Assembly: GCA_022729775.1 (NCBI GenBank)
Contig: DZBA01000001.1
Coordinates: 33,045-48,952, forward strand
Length of the DNA stretch: 15,908 nucleotides
DNA from: Anaerolinea thermophila
GTDB lineage: Bacteria; Chloroflexota; Anaerolineae; Anaerolineales; Villigracilaceae
Reading direction: 5' to 3'
This document shows positions 1-6,415 of the stretch, one piece after another (positions within the stretch are counted from its first letter, which is position 1; each line of letters begins with the position of its first letter). The position numbers and the translations under genes were made by a program. Under the pieces are notes generated by a model. It was not told where the DNA came from, made no database searches, and saw only the letters and a program-made list of their open reading frames with translations.

Positions 1-881
1 GGGCTTAAATCCGCGCCGTAGACGGGGTTGCCGGTCAACCGCATCAGCATCTTGCCAATAGCATGTCCCGCCGCGCCGAGTCCAATTTGACCGATGATGG
101 CTTTGTTCAAATCCATTCCGGTTTCGCGGCTTGCAACCAACAACGCCGCAGTGGAAACAACCGCCGTGCCGTGTTGGTCGTCGTGCATGACGGGGATATC
201 GAGCATGGCTTGAAGCCTTTCTTCGATTTCAAAGCAGCGCGGCGCGGAAATATCCTCCAATTGAATGGCGGCAAAAGTCGGCGCAATGGCGGCAACTGCC
301 GCGATAATTTCATCGGTGTCTTTGGTATTCAACAAAATGGGAATCCCCGAAAGCCCAACAAGGGATTCCATCAACATGGCTTTGCCTTCCATCACGGGCA
401 TCCCTGCCAGCGGACCAATATCGCCAAGCCCAAGCACGGCGGTCCCGTCGGTGACGATGGCAACCATGTGGCTGATGCTGGTGTACAAACGCGCCTGTGA
501 CGGGTCTTTGGCGATCTTAAGACAAACCTCCGCGACGCCGGGCGTGTACACGCGGCGCAGGGTGGTCAGCGAATCAATGGGATAACGTGAACGGATTGCG
601 ATTTTGCCTTTTTGATGCAGTTCCAAAACTTCATCGCGGATTTCGATGACAATCGTGCCTTCGTTGCCGCGCATGGCTTCGATGACCGCCTCGAGACTCG
701 TTTCATCTTCCGCTGTCACAGTAATATCGCGGACAACATGCCGCGAGGTCTCGGTCACCAGCACAATGCTGCCGGTGTTTCCGCCCGCCTCCGCAATGGC
801 GGTCAACAACTTTCCAAGAATGCCTTTTTTCTGTGAATTCCGCACGCGCACAATTCGCATGATTTTTCGTTCCCAAGCCAT
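1..881 (-). CDS. NAD(P)-dependent malic enzyme with N-terminal ACT domain (3' part off the window)
   Basis: Oxidative decarboxylation of malate to pyruvate, cytoplasmic. The first 293 residues are visible; the gene continues past the left edge. Residues about 8-85 look like an ACT regulatory domain (MRIVRVRN, AEAGGNTGSI), which suggests allosteric control by a small ligand, not identified here. Then come malic-enzyme hallmarks: VYTPGVAEVC (111-120), VLGLGDIGPLAGMPVMEGKA (149-168, containing the probable catalytic Lys167), QLEDISAPRCFEIE (207-220), DDQHGTA (234-240), and the start of the nucleotide-binding fold GQIGLGAAG (264-272). The ATG at 879-881 was chosen because GGAGG lies 6 bases upstream; an internal Met8 is the only near alternative. 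It is downstream of the HAD gene on the same strand, separated by 109 bases. Cofactor preference cannot be read from this part. Confidence 0.93.
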   Translation of the reverse strand, partial: MAWERKIMRIVRVRNSQKKGILGKLLTAIAEAGGNTGSIVLVTETSRHVVRDITVTAEDETSLEAVIEAMRGNEGTIVIEIRDEVLELHQKGKIAIRSRYPIDSLTTLRRVYTPGVAEVCLKIAKDPSQARLYTSISHMVAIVTDGTAVLGLGDIGPLAGMPVMEGKAMLMESLVGLSGIPILLNTKDTDEIIAAVAAIAPTFAAIQLEDISAPRCFEIEERLQAMLDIPVMHDDQHGTAVVSTAALLVASRETGMDLNKAIIGQIGLGAAGHAIGKMLMRLTGNPVYGADLS

Positions 882-915
882 AGTATGCCTCCTATAGTGA
901 GTGACTTAAATACAA

Positions 916-970
916 AGGACACGCATTACACAAAGCCTTTGAAAAAATTTCTTTGTGGTCATGGTGTCCT
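916..970. repeat. Two-tier imperfect hairpin between the HAD and malic enzyme genes
   Basis: AGGACAC (916-922) pairs with GTGTCCT (964-970), and inside it CACAAAG (929-935) pairs with CTTTGTG (951-957). The sequence is low in complexity (ACAAAGGACAC-like words). There is no T-run directly after it in the direction of the minus-strand genes, so it is not a standard terminator. Function unknown. Confidence 0.5.
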
Positions 971-990
971 GATTTACAAATACATCAACC

Positions 991-1701
991 TTATTTTAAT
1001 AAAGATGGAAATTCGCTAAATGACTTGATGACCGCGCAATCTACGTCCTGAAACAGGCTGGTCGGGTCATACAGAACCGGGGTAATGCCCACGCGCTGCG
1101 CGCCAACTACATCCCCAAAATAATTATCGCCAATATAAATGGTCTCTGCCGGGGCTGAGCCAGCCAGCTCCAACATGCGCTCGAAAAAAGCGCGGTCTGG
1201 CTTGAATGAGTTGATTTCACCGCCTGCAAATGCAAAACTGAAATACTCATGCAGTTTTAATTCCTTGAGGTTGTCCCAATACGGCTGCCCGCGGTTCGAC
1301 GCGATGCCCAAAATGTACCCAGCTGTTTTGAGCGCATCCAAAAGCAAAAACGCGTCATCAGGGACAAAAGCATCAGCGCGGTGGATTTCATCCATATACG
1401 CGGCAACTTTTGGCGCAATCTGCAGCGCGGTTGCGGAAGGAATTCCCAAAGAGACCAAACGACGCTTTACAAAGTTCAGCCAAAAAGCCCGCTCATCACC
1501 AACGCTGTTTTTTTCATCTTTTTGTATTTCAAGCGAATGGGCAAAATAAAAATGCGTCCAATGTTCAGAGCGGATTTTGTCCTCATCCGAAATTTTGAAA
1601 CCCAAACTGCGGACATAATTGGCAAAAACATCGGCTCCGCTGGGGCTGTGATGAGACAGCGTACCGTCGAGGTCGAAAAGCACAGCTTTGATTTTTTTCA
1701 T
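991..1701 (-). CDS. HAD superfamily hydrolase (phosphatase-like), subfamily I
   Basis: A 236-residue haloacid-dehalogenase-fold enzyme, probably a small-molecule phosphatase; the substrate cannot be told. Motif I is FDLDGT with nucleophile Asp10 and acid/base Asp12. Motif II is the Ser in IASNRG (Ser135). Motif III is Lys167 in SFKPDRAFF. Motif IV is GDNYFGD (191-197). An alpha-helical cap of about 90 residues lies between motifs I and II, typical of subfamily IA (PGP/YjjG-like). The start codon lies 6 bases after the moaA stop. The GGAGG encoded by moaA's own final Gly-Gly codons, or the nearer AGGA, provides the ribosome binding site, so the two genes are almost certainly one transcript. 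No link to molybdopterin chemistry is evident. Confidence 0.9.
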   Translation of the reverse strand: MKKIKAVLFDLDGTLSHHSPSGADVFANYVRSLGFKISDEDKIRSEHWTHFYFAHSLEIQKDEKNSVGDERAFWLNFVKRRLVSLGIPSATALQIAPKVAAYMDEIHRADAFVPDDAFLLLDALKTAGYILGIASNRGQPYWDNLKELKLHEYFSFAFAGGEINSFKPDRAFFERMLELAGSAPAETIYIGDNYFGDVVGAQRVGITPVLYDPTSLFQDVDCAVIKSFSEFPSLLK

Positions 1702-1707
1702 TTTTTC

Positions 1708-2688
1708 CTAGCCTCCAATTTCGCTCATGACGCGGTTCAACGGAATAATACCGTCGGCGAGTCCATGTCCCCAGGGTTTGCCCCATACGCCATCCAAAAT
1801 CAAGCGGCGCAGGTCATCCATTGTCGCGCCGGCTCGCAAAGGAGTCAGCAGGTCAACTTCTTTTTCGCGCAAAAGACACAGGCGCAACTTTCCATCGGCG
1901 GTCAGGCGCGCGCGCGTGCAAGCGGAGCAGAACGGCTGGGTGACTGATGAAATAAAGCCGAGGTCGCCCTTCGCGCCGCGAATGTGAAAGACTTGCGCTT
2001 CGCCGTCCATCTTGCCGTCATTTGCGACTTCCAGTTTTCCAAACTCAGATTCGATGTTATCTTGAATTTGTTTCATGGTAATGACATGATTGACTTGGAT
2101 GTCGGTTGCGCCTGCAAACGGCATCATCTCGATAAAGCGCATCTGCCAGGGATGTTCAATGGTCAGCGCGGCAAGGTCAAGCACGTCTTCTTCGTTATAG
2201 CCTTTTACAATAACGGCGTTCAACTTCACGGGGACAAGCCCGGCTTTTTCGGCGGCGAGAATGCCCTCCCACACGTCGGGTAGTTTTCCCCAACGGGTCA
2301 GGCGTTTGAACTTTTCTGTGTTCAGGGTGTCAATGCTGATGTTTACGCGCTGCAAGCCGGCGTCGGCAAGCGGCTGCGCGAGTTTTTTCAGCAGCACGCC
2401 GTTTGTCGTCATGGAAACGGAGCGGATTCCTTCGGTGGAGGAAATTCCGCGCACGATGTCCACGATGTTGGCGCGCACAGTCGGCTCGCCGCCGGTCAAG
2501 CGGATTTTGTCGAATCCGAGGCTGGCAAACATCCTGGTAAATAGGAGTATCTCGTCGTCTTGCATCAGGTCTGCGTTGGGGCGGAAGGTCATATCTTCCG
2601 GCATACAATAAAGGCAACGCAAATTACAGTGGTCGGTAAGGCTGATGCGCAGGTAATGAATATTTCTTCCAAAACGGTCTATAGCCAT
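1708..2688 (-). CDS. moaA: GTP 3',8-cyclase MoaA, molybdenum cofactor biosynthesis
   Basis: Radical SAM enzyme that converts GTP to 3',8-cyclo-GTP, the first step of molybdopterin synthesis. From the chosen start the protein has 326 residues, the usual MoaA length. The N-terminal [4Fe-4S] triad is CNLRCLYC (Cys21, Cys25, Cys28), followed by GGEPT (66-70). The C-terminal cluster uses Cys254, Cys257 (FCSACTRARL) and Cys271. The chain ends in the Gly-Gly tail (325-326) known to be needed in MoaA. The frame is open 32 codons further upstream, but that part (to 2784) has no MoaA similarity and crosses a good promoter, so the ATG at 2686-2688 is preferred. No Shine-Dalgarno precedes it and the promoter -10 box ends 9 bases before the ATG, which suggests a nearly leaderless mRNA. 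No other moa or moe genes are in the window. Confidence 0.97.
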   Translation of the reverse strand: MAIDRFGRNIHYLRISLTDHCNLRCLYCMPEDMTFRPNADLMQDDEILLFTRMFASLGFDKIRLTGGEPTVRANIVDIVRGISSTEGIRSVSMTTNGVLLKKLAQPLADAGLQRVNISIDTLNTEKFKRLTRWGKLPDVWEGILAAEKAGLVPVKLNAVIVKGYNEEDVLDLAALTIEHPWQMRFIEMMPFAGATDIQVNHVITMKQIQDNIESEFGKLEVANDGKMDGEAQVFHIRGAKGDLGFISSVTQPFCSACTRARLTADGKLRLCLLREKEVDLLTPLRAGATMDDLRRLILDGVWGKPWGHGLADGIIPLNRVMSEIGG

Positions 2689-2697
2689 AGGGTGTGA

Positions 2698-2727
2698 ATT
2701 ATACCCGTTGCGGACAACGCATAACAA
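2698..2727 (-). promoter_or_regulatory. moaA promoter, nearly leaderless
   Basis: Read on the minus strand: TTGTTA (2722-2727), an 18-base spacer, then the perfect -10 box TATAAT (2698-2703). Transcription would begin about 2691, only about 3 bases before the moaA ATG, with no ribosome binding site in between. Confidence 0.65.
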
Positions 2728-2752
2728 TATTATATGAATTTCATATTTGTAA

Positions 2753-2781
2753 TTGACGAGAGGTTTCAGGCGTGCTATTAT
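2753..2781 (+). promoter_or_regulatory. Sigma-70-type promoter of the PIN-TRAM gene
   Basis: TTGACG (2753-2758), a 17-base spacer and TATTAT (2776-2781). It leaves a leader of about 25 bases that holds the AAGGAG ribosome binding site (2802-2807). It is divergent from the moaA promoter, with the two -35 boxes about 25 bases apart. Confidence 0.7.
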
Positions 2782-2812
2782 CACATCAGCATTTATTTCA
2801 CAAGGAGTTATT

Positions 2813-3886
2813 ATGAGTTTTGAATTTATTCTGCGAATTATTGGAATGGTTGTGCTGGGGGTTGCGGGCGGTTACTGGGGCTTTGACATTTCAAGGTACA
2901 CCGAAGACGCTTATCGCACAGTTATGACCTTTGCGCTGGTTGGAATGTTGATAGGATTGATACTCACCCCTTATTTCACCACGCGCCCGGTACGCGCTTT
3001 ACAGTCCAAACTGACCCGGCTGACTGCTGAAAATTTATTCGCCGCCATGGTGGGGCTGGTAATGGGATTAACCACCGCCGCGCTGCTTGCTTTTCCACTT
3101 TCGCTGCTGCCGCATCCGCTCGGACAAATCCTGCCATTTATCGGCGTGCTGCTTTTTTCATATTTCGGCATATCCATCTTCATGATGCGTCAGGGCGACA
3201 TTATGGGGCTGATTGCATCCCTAGTGGGGCGCGGTGAAAACGGGGGCGGTTCCACATCATGGAATAACCTGAATCGAAACATCCTGCTCGACACCAGTGT
3301 CATCATTGACGGTCGCGTTTCAGACATTGCCAAGACCGGCTTTCTGCCCGGCACGCTGCTCATCCCGCGCTTTGTATTGAACGAGCTTCAATATATTGCC
3401 GACTCTCCCGATGGTCTGCGCCGCCAGCGCGGAAGACGCGGCATGGAAGTCCTCGCCGAATTGCAAAAGATTCCCAACGTGCTTGTGCGCATCTCGGATA
3501 TCAACGTGGATGGCGTGCGCGAAGTGGACGACAAGCTGATTGTGCTGGGAAAACAGCTCAAAAGTCCCGTGTTGACCAATGACTATAATCTCAACCGCAT
3601 TGCGGAACTGCAAGGCGTGACCGTGCTAAACATCAACGAACTGGCAAACGCGGTTAAATCTGTTGTGCTGCCCGGTGAAACATTGCGCATCAACATCATG
3701 CAGGAAGGCAAAGAACACAGCCAGGGCGTGGGTTACATGGATGACGGCACCATGGTCGTTGTTGAAAACGGCAAGGAATATATCGGCGAGTATATGGAAG
3801 TCAACATTACAAAGGTGCTGCAAACCGCCGCCGGGCGCATGATCTTCGGCAGGGTGGACGAAGATAACGGCAAAAAAAGAAGATAA
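2813..3886 (+). CDS. Membrane-anchored PIN/TRAM domain protein (YacL family)
   Basis: A 357-residue protein with four predicted membrane helices (about 4-24, 36-55, 74-95, 105-125), a Gly/Ser linker (139-149), a PIN-like nuclease domain (about 155-275) and a C-terminal TRAM RNA-binding domain (about 285-347). PIN acidic residues are visible: Asp160 in ILLDTSVIIDGR, Glu191 in FVLNELQ, Asp239/240 in REVDDKL, and Asp257 in LTNDYNLN. The order matches Bacillus YacL and its relatives, thought to act on RNA at the membrane but poorly characterised. The ATG at 2813 follows AAGGAG with a 5-base gap; an in-frame upstream Met (2753) would fall inside the promoter and is rejected. It is a single-gene unit ending at a clear terminator. 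Confidence 0.93.
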   Translation: MSFEFILRIIGMVVLGVAGGYWGFDISRYTEDAYRTVMTFALVGMLIGLILTPYFTTRPVRALQSKLTRLTAENLFAAMVGLVMGLTTAALLAFPLSLLPHPLGQILPFIGVLLFSYFGISIFMMRQGDIMGLIASLVGRGENGGGSTSWNNLNRNILLDTSVIIDGRVSDIAKTGFLPGTLLIPRFVLNELQYIADSPDGLRRQRGRRGMEVLAELQKIPNVLVRISDINVDGVREVDDKLIVLGKQLKSPVLTNDYNLNRIAELQGVTVLNINELANAVKSVVLPGETLRINIMQEGKEHSQGVGYMDDGTMVVVENGKEYIGEYMEVNITKVLQTAAGRMIFGRVDEDNGKKRR

Positions 3887-3896
3887 CGGATAAGCA

Positions 3897-3929
3897 ACAG
3901 GACGCATGAATGCGTCCTGTTTTTATTTT
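3897..3929 (+). terminator. Intrinsic terminator after the PIN-TRAM gene
   Basis: A perfect 10-bp stem, ACAGGACGCA / TGCGTCCTGT (3897-3906 and 3911-3920), with a TGAA tetraloop, followed by TTTTTATTTT. It lies between two convergent genes; on the minus strand the same stem follows the oleC-like stop closely but lacks a good T-run. Confidence 0.9.
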
Positions 3930-5497
3930 GCGAGTTTGGTTAATGTCTCGCGGATAATTTTTGAATTATGGCGAACGTCGGTGGGAAATTCCTTCATAAA
4001 AAGAAAACGCTTGATTTTGCGCGCCTGTGGATGATTTGTTGATAACTCGCGCAACTCGCGGATGATTCGACTTCTATCTGCCCGGCGCGCGCGCTTTTCC
4101 AACTCCACCCAAAGAACAGGCTCAAAATCCACGCCGACCAGCGCGGTTCGATACACCAACGGATGCGCGTTGAAAATTCCCTCGATTTGTTCGGTAAACA
4201 AAACATCGTCTTTTGTAATCACGCGATGCGACTTCCTGCCGCAATACCACAACCTGCCCTGCGCGTCGAAATATCCCACATCGCCCATGCGATGAATCAC
4301 GCCGCTTTCTCCGTAAATCTTCGCCTGCTGATTCGCATCCGCGCGCGCAATGTAAGCCTCTGTAACGGACCTGCCTTTAACGATGATTTCTCCCACAACA
4401 TTAACGGGCTGAAGCGCCGCCTCATCGAATGATTGAAGCGCGGAATCTGTAACCGCGATTATGTTCACGTCCATGCCTTGTACGGGCTTGCCCAAACACA
4501 CGCCCGCGCCACAGGCTGTTTTTTGTTGCGCGTCCGCGAACAACTCACGACTTTCGACCCGCGCAATGGGCAGCGCCTCTGTCGCGCCATAAATGCCAAA
4601 TAAGTCGGTCTCATCTAAAAGTAACCCCCTGAATCGGCGCTGCAAGCGAATGGGGGCGGGCGCGCCAGCGGTGATTACACGCTTAAGGCTGGGCAATTTG
4701 ACGTCGCGTTGAACGCCATAATCCGCAAGACGCTGCAAAACAACCGGGGACGCAAACATATTGGTCACATTGAATTTGCGAATCGCGGTCAAGACCTTTC
4801 CCGGGTTCACATTGCCGGGGACGGGGAAGCGCATATCTGGGATGACGGAAGTTACGCCAAGCAGAATATCTATCAGCGCATAAAGGGGAAAAGCGGGCAG
4901 GTCTACTTCATCCTGCGCGATGTGAAAGGTCTCCGCGAGCATTTCCAGCTGCGCGGAAAGATTCAATTGCGTATAGAGCGCGCCTTTGGGGATGCCGGTG
5001 CTGCCGCTGGTGTAGATGATGGCGGCAGGGGCTTCTAATGTTGGTGGCTGCGGCTGTGGAATTGAAGCCGCGATATGTGACAAACGCAGTAATGAATCTA
5101 TACTTGTGTTTAACTGAATGGAATCTTTCCCCCAACCCAATAAACGGCGCAAAAGATGCGTGAACGAATTGCCGATAAAAATATCGGGCTTGGCTTCATC
5201 GAGGCATTTGCCAAGCTGCTTAAGTCCGATTGCGGGGTCAATCACAATGGGAACAATACCCAGCTCAAGCATGGCGAAGGCTAGGGAGAAAAAATCCGCG
5301 CTGGTAGGAGTCATCAGCGCGGCGCGCATCCCCGCGCGGGCGCCACAGACTTGAAGTCCCAACGCGAATCTATTCTTTTTATCCACAATTTGTTGATAAG
5401 TGATTTTTTGCCAGCGCATCCCGCGAATTGCATAAATCAGGGCAGGTTTATCAGGCTGCGAAAGTTTGAACTCATCAAGGCGCGAAATCAGGCTCAT
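3923..5497 (-). CDS. oleC: AMP-forming fatty acid CoA ligase family protein, OleC-like (beta-lactone synthetase type)
   Basis: A 524-residue member of the ANL adenylating superfamily. The ATP-binding loop is YTSGSTGIPKG (162-172). The adenylation motif YGATEALP (303-310), CGAGVCLGKPVQGMDV (329-344), RMGDVGYFD (403-411) and the C-terminal DVRHNSKI (507-514, with the conserved catalytic-type Lys513) are the pattern of OleC rather than of ordinary acyl-CoA ligases. OleC of the oleABCD long-chain olefin pathway converts a beta-hydroxy acid to a beta-lactone using ATP. No oleA, oleB or oleD gene is next to it, so either the rest lies elsewhere or the enzyme makes another beta-lactone or acyl-adenylate. 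The start follows no strong ribosome binding site. It is transcribed away from the origin-like region. Confidence 0.82.
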   Translation of the reverse strand: MSLISRLDEFKLSQPDKPALIYAIRGMRWQKITYQQIVDKKNRFALGLQVCGARAGMRAALMTPTSADFFSLAFAMLELGIVPIVIDPAIGLKQLGKCLDEAKPDIFIGNSFTHLLRRLLGWGKDSIQLNTSIDSLLRLSHIAASIPQPQPPTLEAPAAIIYTSGSTGIPKGALYTQLNLSAQLEMLAETFHIAQDEVDLPAFPLYALIDILLGVTSVIPDMRFPVPGNVNPGKVLTAIRKFNVTNMFASPVVLQRLADYGVQRDVKLPSLKRVITAGAPAPIRLQRRFRGLLLDETDLFGIYGATEALPIARVESRELFADAQQKTACGAGVCLGKPVQGMDVNIIAVTDSALQSFDEAALQPVNVVGEIIVKGRSVTEAYIARADANQQAKIYGESGVIHRMGDVGYFDAQGRLWYCGRKSHRVITKDDVLFTEQIEGIFNAHPLVYRTALVGVDFEPVLWVELEKRARRADRSRIIRELRELSTNHPQARKIKRFLFMKEFPTDVRHNSKIIRETLTKLAK

Positions 5498-5552
5498 GCC
5501 GTGATTTTACTTGGTTTATGCGAAATAGGTCAGGCAAAGTAAACGGCATTTT

Positions 5553-5566
5553 CCATATATGGGGGG
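5553..5566. repeat. Palindrome copy 1, CCATATATGGGGGG
   Basis: Contains the 10-bp palindrome CCATATATGG (5553-5562) with a G-run on its right side only. First of three copies in the gap. Confidence 0.8.
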
Positions 5567-5603
5567 TATTGTTTAGACAATGCGGATAGTAAAATCCCAA
5601 AAC

Positions 5604-5653
5604 TGTGGATAACTAGGGTAAAACTGTGGAGAAAACCCTCATACTGTGGACAA
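5604..5653 (-). promoter_or_regulatory. Left DnaA-box cluster, three boxes on the minus strand
   Basis: TGTGGATAA (5604-5612) is the exact complement of the DnaA consensus TTATCCACA. TGTGGAGAA (5625-5633) and TGTGGACAA (5645-5653) each differ from it by one base. All are preceded by AC, and they are spaced 21 and 20 bases apart, about two helical turns, so they lie on the same DNA face. Confidence 0.7.
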
Positions 5654-5688
5654 TAATCACTTTTGGGATAATGAGCCGATTAATGCCA

Positions 5689-5706
5689 CCCCCCATATAT
5701 GGGGGG
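5689..5706. repeat. Central perfect 18-bp palindrome CCCCCCATATATGGGGGG
   Basis: Perfect dyad with six-base C and G runs around ATATAT. It lies between the two oppositely oriented DnaA-box clusters and shares the CCATATATGG core with two flanking copies. Confidence 0.9.
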
Positions 5707-5770
5707 CAGTATTGAACAAATCCGATATATAGTAAAGCAACGATAAGTACCCTGTGAAGGCAATAAAAAC

Positions 5771-5891
5771 TATTCCACAGTTGTCCACATACTGAAAAAA
5801 ATAAAAAAATAAAAGCAACCAAACAGATAGGCAACCTCACTCTATCTATCCCCATATATGGCGCTTATTTATTTTTATCCACTTTTCCACA
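5771..5891 (+). promoter_or_regulatory. Right DnaA-box cluster, four boxes on the plus strand
   Basis: TTGTCCACA (5781-5789) and TTTTCCACA (5883-5891) each differ from TTATCCACA by one base. TTATCCACT (5875-5883) differs at the last base. TATTCCACA (5771-5779) is weaker, with two differences. All face opposite to the left cluster. Confidence 0.65.
5850..5861. repeat. Palindrome copy 3, CCCCATATATGG
   Basis: The CCATATATGG core again (5852-5861), with extra C bases on the left side only, so copies 1 and 3 are half-extended in opposite senses around the full central copy. Confidence 0.8.
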
Positions 5892-5935
5892 GTCCCTACT
5901 ACTATTACGATTCCATATAAATATATAAAATATAC

Positions 5936-5964
5936 TTGAATATATTAAAGCTATCTTGTACAAT
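5936..5964 (+). promoter_or_regulatory. Promoter of spoVS
   Basis: TTGAAT (5936-5941), a 17-base spacer and TACAAT (5959-5964). The predicted start near 5971 gives a leader of about 40 bases. Confidence 0.65.
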
Positions 5965-5993
5965 GCAACCAGTAAGTTCATCCCCTCATTACC

Positions 5994-6009
5994 CAACCTT
6001 GGGAGGTTG
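5994..6009 (+). promoter_or_regulatory. Small hairpin covering the spoVS ribosome binding site
   Basis: CAACCT (5994-5999) can pair with AGGTTG (6004-6009) across a TGGG loop. The Shine-Dalgarno GGGAGG (6001-6006) lies half in the loop and half in the 3' arm. This could dampen translation of spoVS; it is short and unproven. Confidence 0.35.
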
Positions 6010-6011
6010 CC

Positions 6012-6272
6012 ATGGATATGATCAAAGTTTCAGCCAACTCCCGTACCTCTGCAGTCGCCGGGGCTATTGCGGGCATCATCCGCGAGCATAAACATGCGGA
6101 AGTGCAAGCCATTGGCGCGGGAGCCGTCAATCAAGCGTTGAAAGCCCTTGCGCTTGCCACTGGATATCTTAAACTCGATGGCATTAATGTCGTGTGCGTG
6201 CCTGAGTTTGTAGATGTCGAGATCGAAGGGAAGGTACGCACCGCAATCAAGCTAGTGGTAGAACCGCGGTAG
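6012..6272 (+). CDS. spoVS: Stage V sporulation protein S (SpoVS) family
   Basis: An 86-residue protein, the standard SpoVS length, with the family pattern throughout: IKVSANSRTSAVAGAIAG (4-21), EVQAIGAGAVNQALKALALA (30-49) and the C-terminal RTAIKLVVEPR (76-86). SpoVS is a small Alba-like nucleic-acid-binding protein needed for late sporulation in Bacillus, but it is also common in bacteria that do not sporulate, where its role is unknown. GGGAGG (6001-6006) precedes the ATG at 6012 by 5 bases. It has its own promoter and is followed by a long hairpin, so it is probably monocistronic. Its place beside an origin-like region is notable for a putative DNA-binding protein. Confidence 0.96.
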   Translation: MDMIKVSANSRTSAVAGAIAGIIREHKHAEVQAIGAGAVNQALKALALATGYLKLDGINVVCVPEFVDVEIEGKVRTAIKLVVEPR

Positions 6273-6294
6273 CCCATTTCCTGGATGGATACCG

Positions 6295-6348
6295 CATCAT
6301 AGCGCGGCGGCATCTCACCGCCGCGCTATGATGTAATGCGCTGTTTTT
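6295..6348 (+). terminator. Probable terminator after spoVS (16-bp stem)
   Basis: CATCATAGCGCGGCGG (6295-6310) pairs perfectly with 6318-6333 around a 7-base loop. A T5 run (6344-6348) follows, but only after 10 bases, so termination may be incomplete or the hairpin may act as a 3' stabiliser. Confidence 0.65.
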
Positions 6349-6351
6349 CAC

Positions 6352-6379
6352 TTGACAGTTCATTTTTTTTGCGTACAAT
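6352..6379 (+). promoter_or_regulatory. Promoter of the Fur/Zur-metal transport cluster
   Basis: Perfect -35 TTGACA (6352-6357), a 16-base spacer and -10 TACAAT (6374-6379). The operator begins at the last base of the -10 box, so a bound repressor would cover the transcription start. Confidence 0.8.
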
Positions 6380-6401
6380 TATTGAAAATGATTTTCAATA
6401 A
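6379..6401. promoter_or_regulatory. Fur/Zur-type operator, 23-bp inverted repeat
   Basis: A perfect inverted repeat with 11-bp arms around one central G. Its core TGAAAATGATTTTCA (6383-6397 region) has the 7-1-7 layout of Fur-family boxes and, from memory of the literature, matches the Zur boxes of actinobacteria more closely than the Fur box TGATAATNATTATCA. It implies that the repressor represses its own operon. Confidence 0.85.
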
Positions 6402-6415
6402 CAAAGGGAGACGCC

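Larger units (their letters stand above)
5498..6011. other. AT-rich gene-free region with DnaA boxes and palindromes: candidate replication origin
   Basis: No convincing gene lies here. The 80-codon frame at 5613-5855 (minus) has no recognisable domain and runs through the repeats. The region holds three minus-oriented and four plus-oriented DnaA-box-like 9-mers, three CCATATATGG palindromes, an A-run tract (5795-5816), a highly AT-rich stretch (5911-5950) suited to strand opening, and the spoVS promoter at its right end. Genes on either side are mostly transcribed away from it. A DnaA-controlled double promoter region is the main alternative. Confidence 0.62.

Noticed and set aside
63..836. 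Plus-strand open frames within the left-edge region
   Set aside because: They lie antisense to the malic enzyme gene, which has clear family motifs; the frames show no domain and reflect its codon use.
891..902. ACTCACTATAGG on the minus strand, resembling part of the phage T7 promoter
   Set aside because: Only the 3' half of the T7 promoter matches; the upstream recognition part is missing, and the bases are explained by the malic enzyme ribosome binding site region.
2689..2784. N-terminal extension of MoaA by 32 codons
   Set aside because: It would cross the moaA promoter and lacks similarity to MoaA, which normally begins close to the sequence DRFGRxxxYLRxSLTD.
5613..5855. Minus-strand 80-codon frame in the origin-like gap
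   Set aside because: Although hydrophobic, it runs through the DnaA boxes and palindromes, has no ribosome binding site and no recognisable family.
5553..5861. CCATATATGG as a eukaryotic CArG box
   Set aside because: The consensus matches by chance in composition; the context is clearly bacterial and no MADS-box factor is expected.
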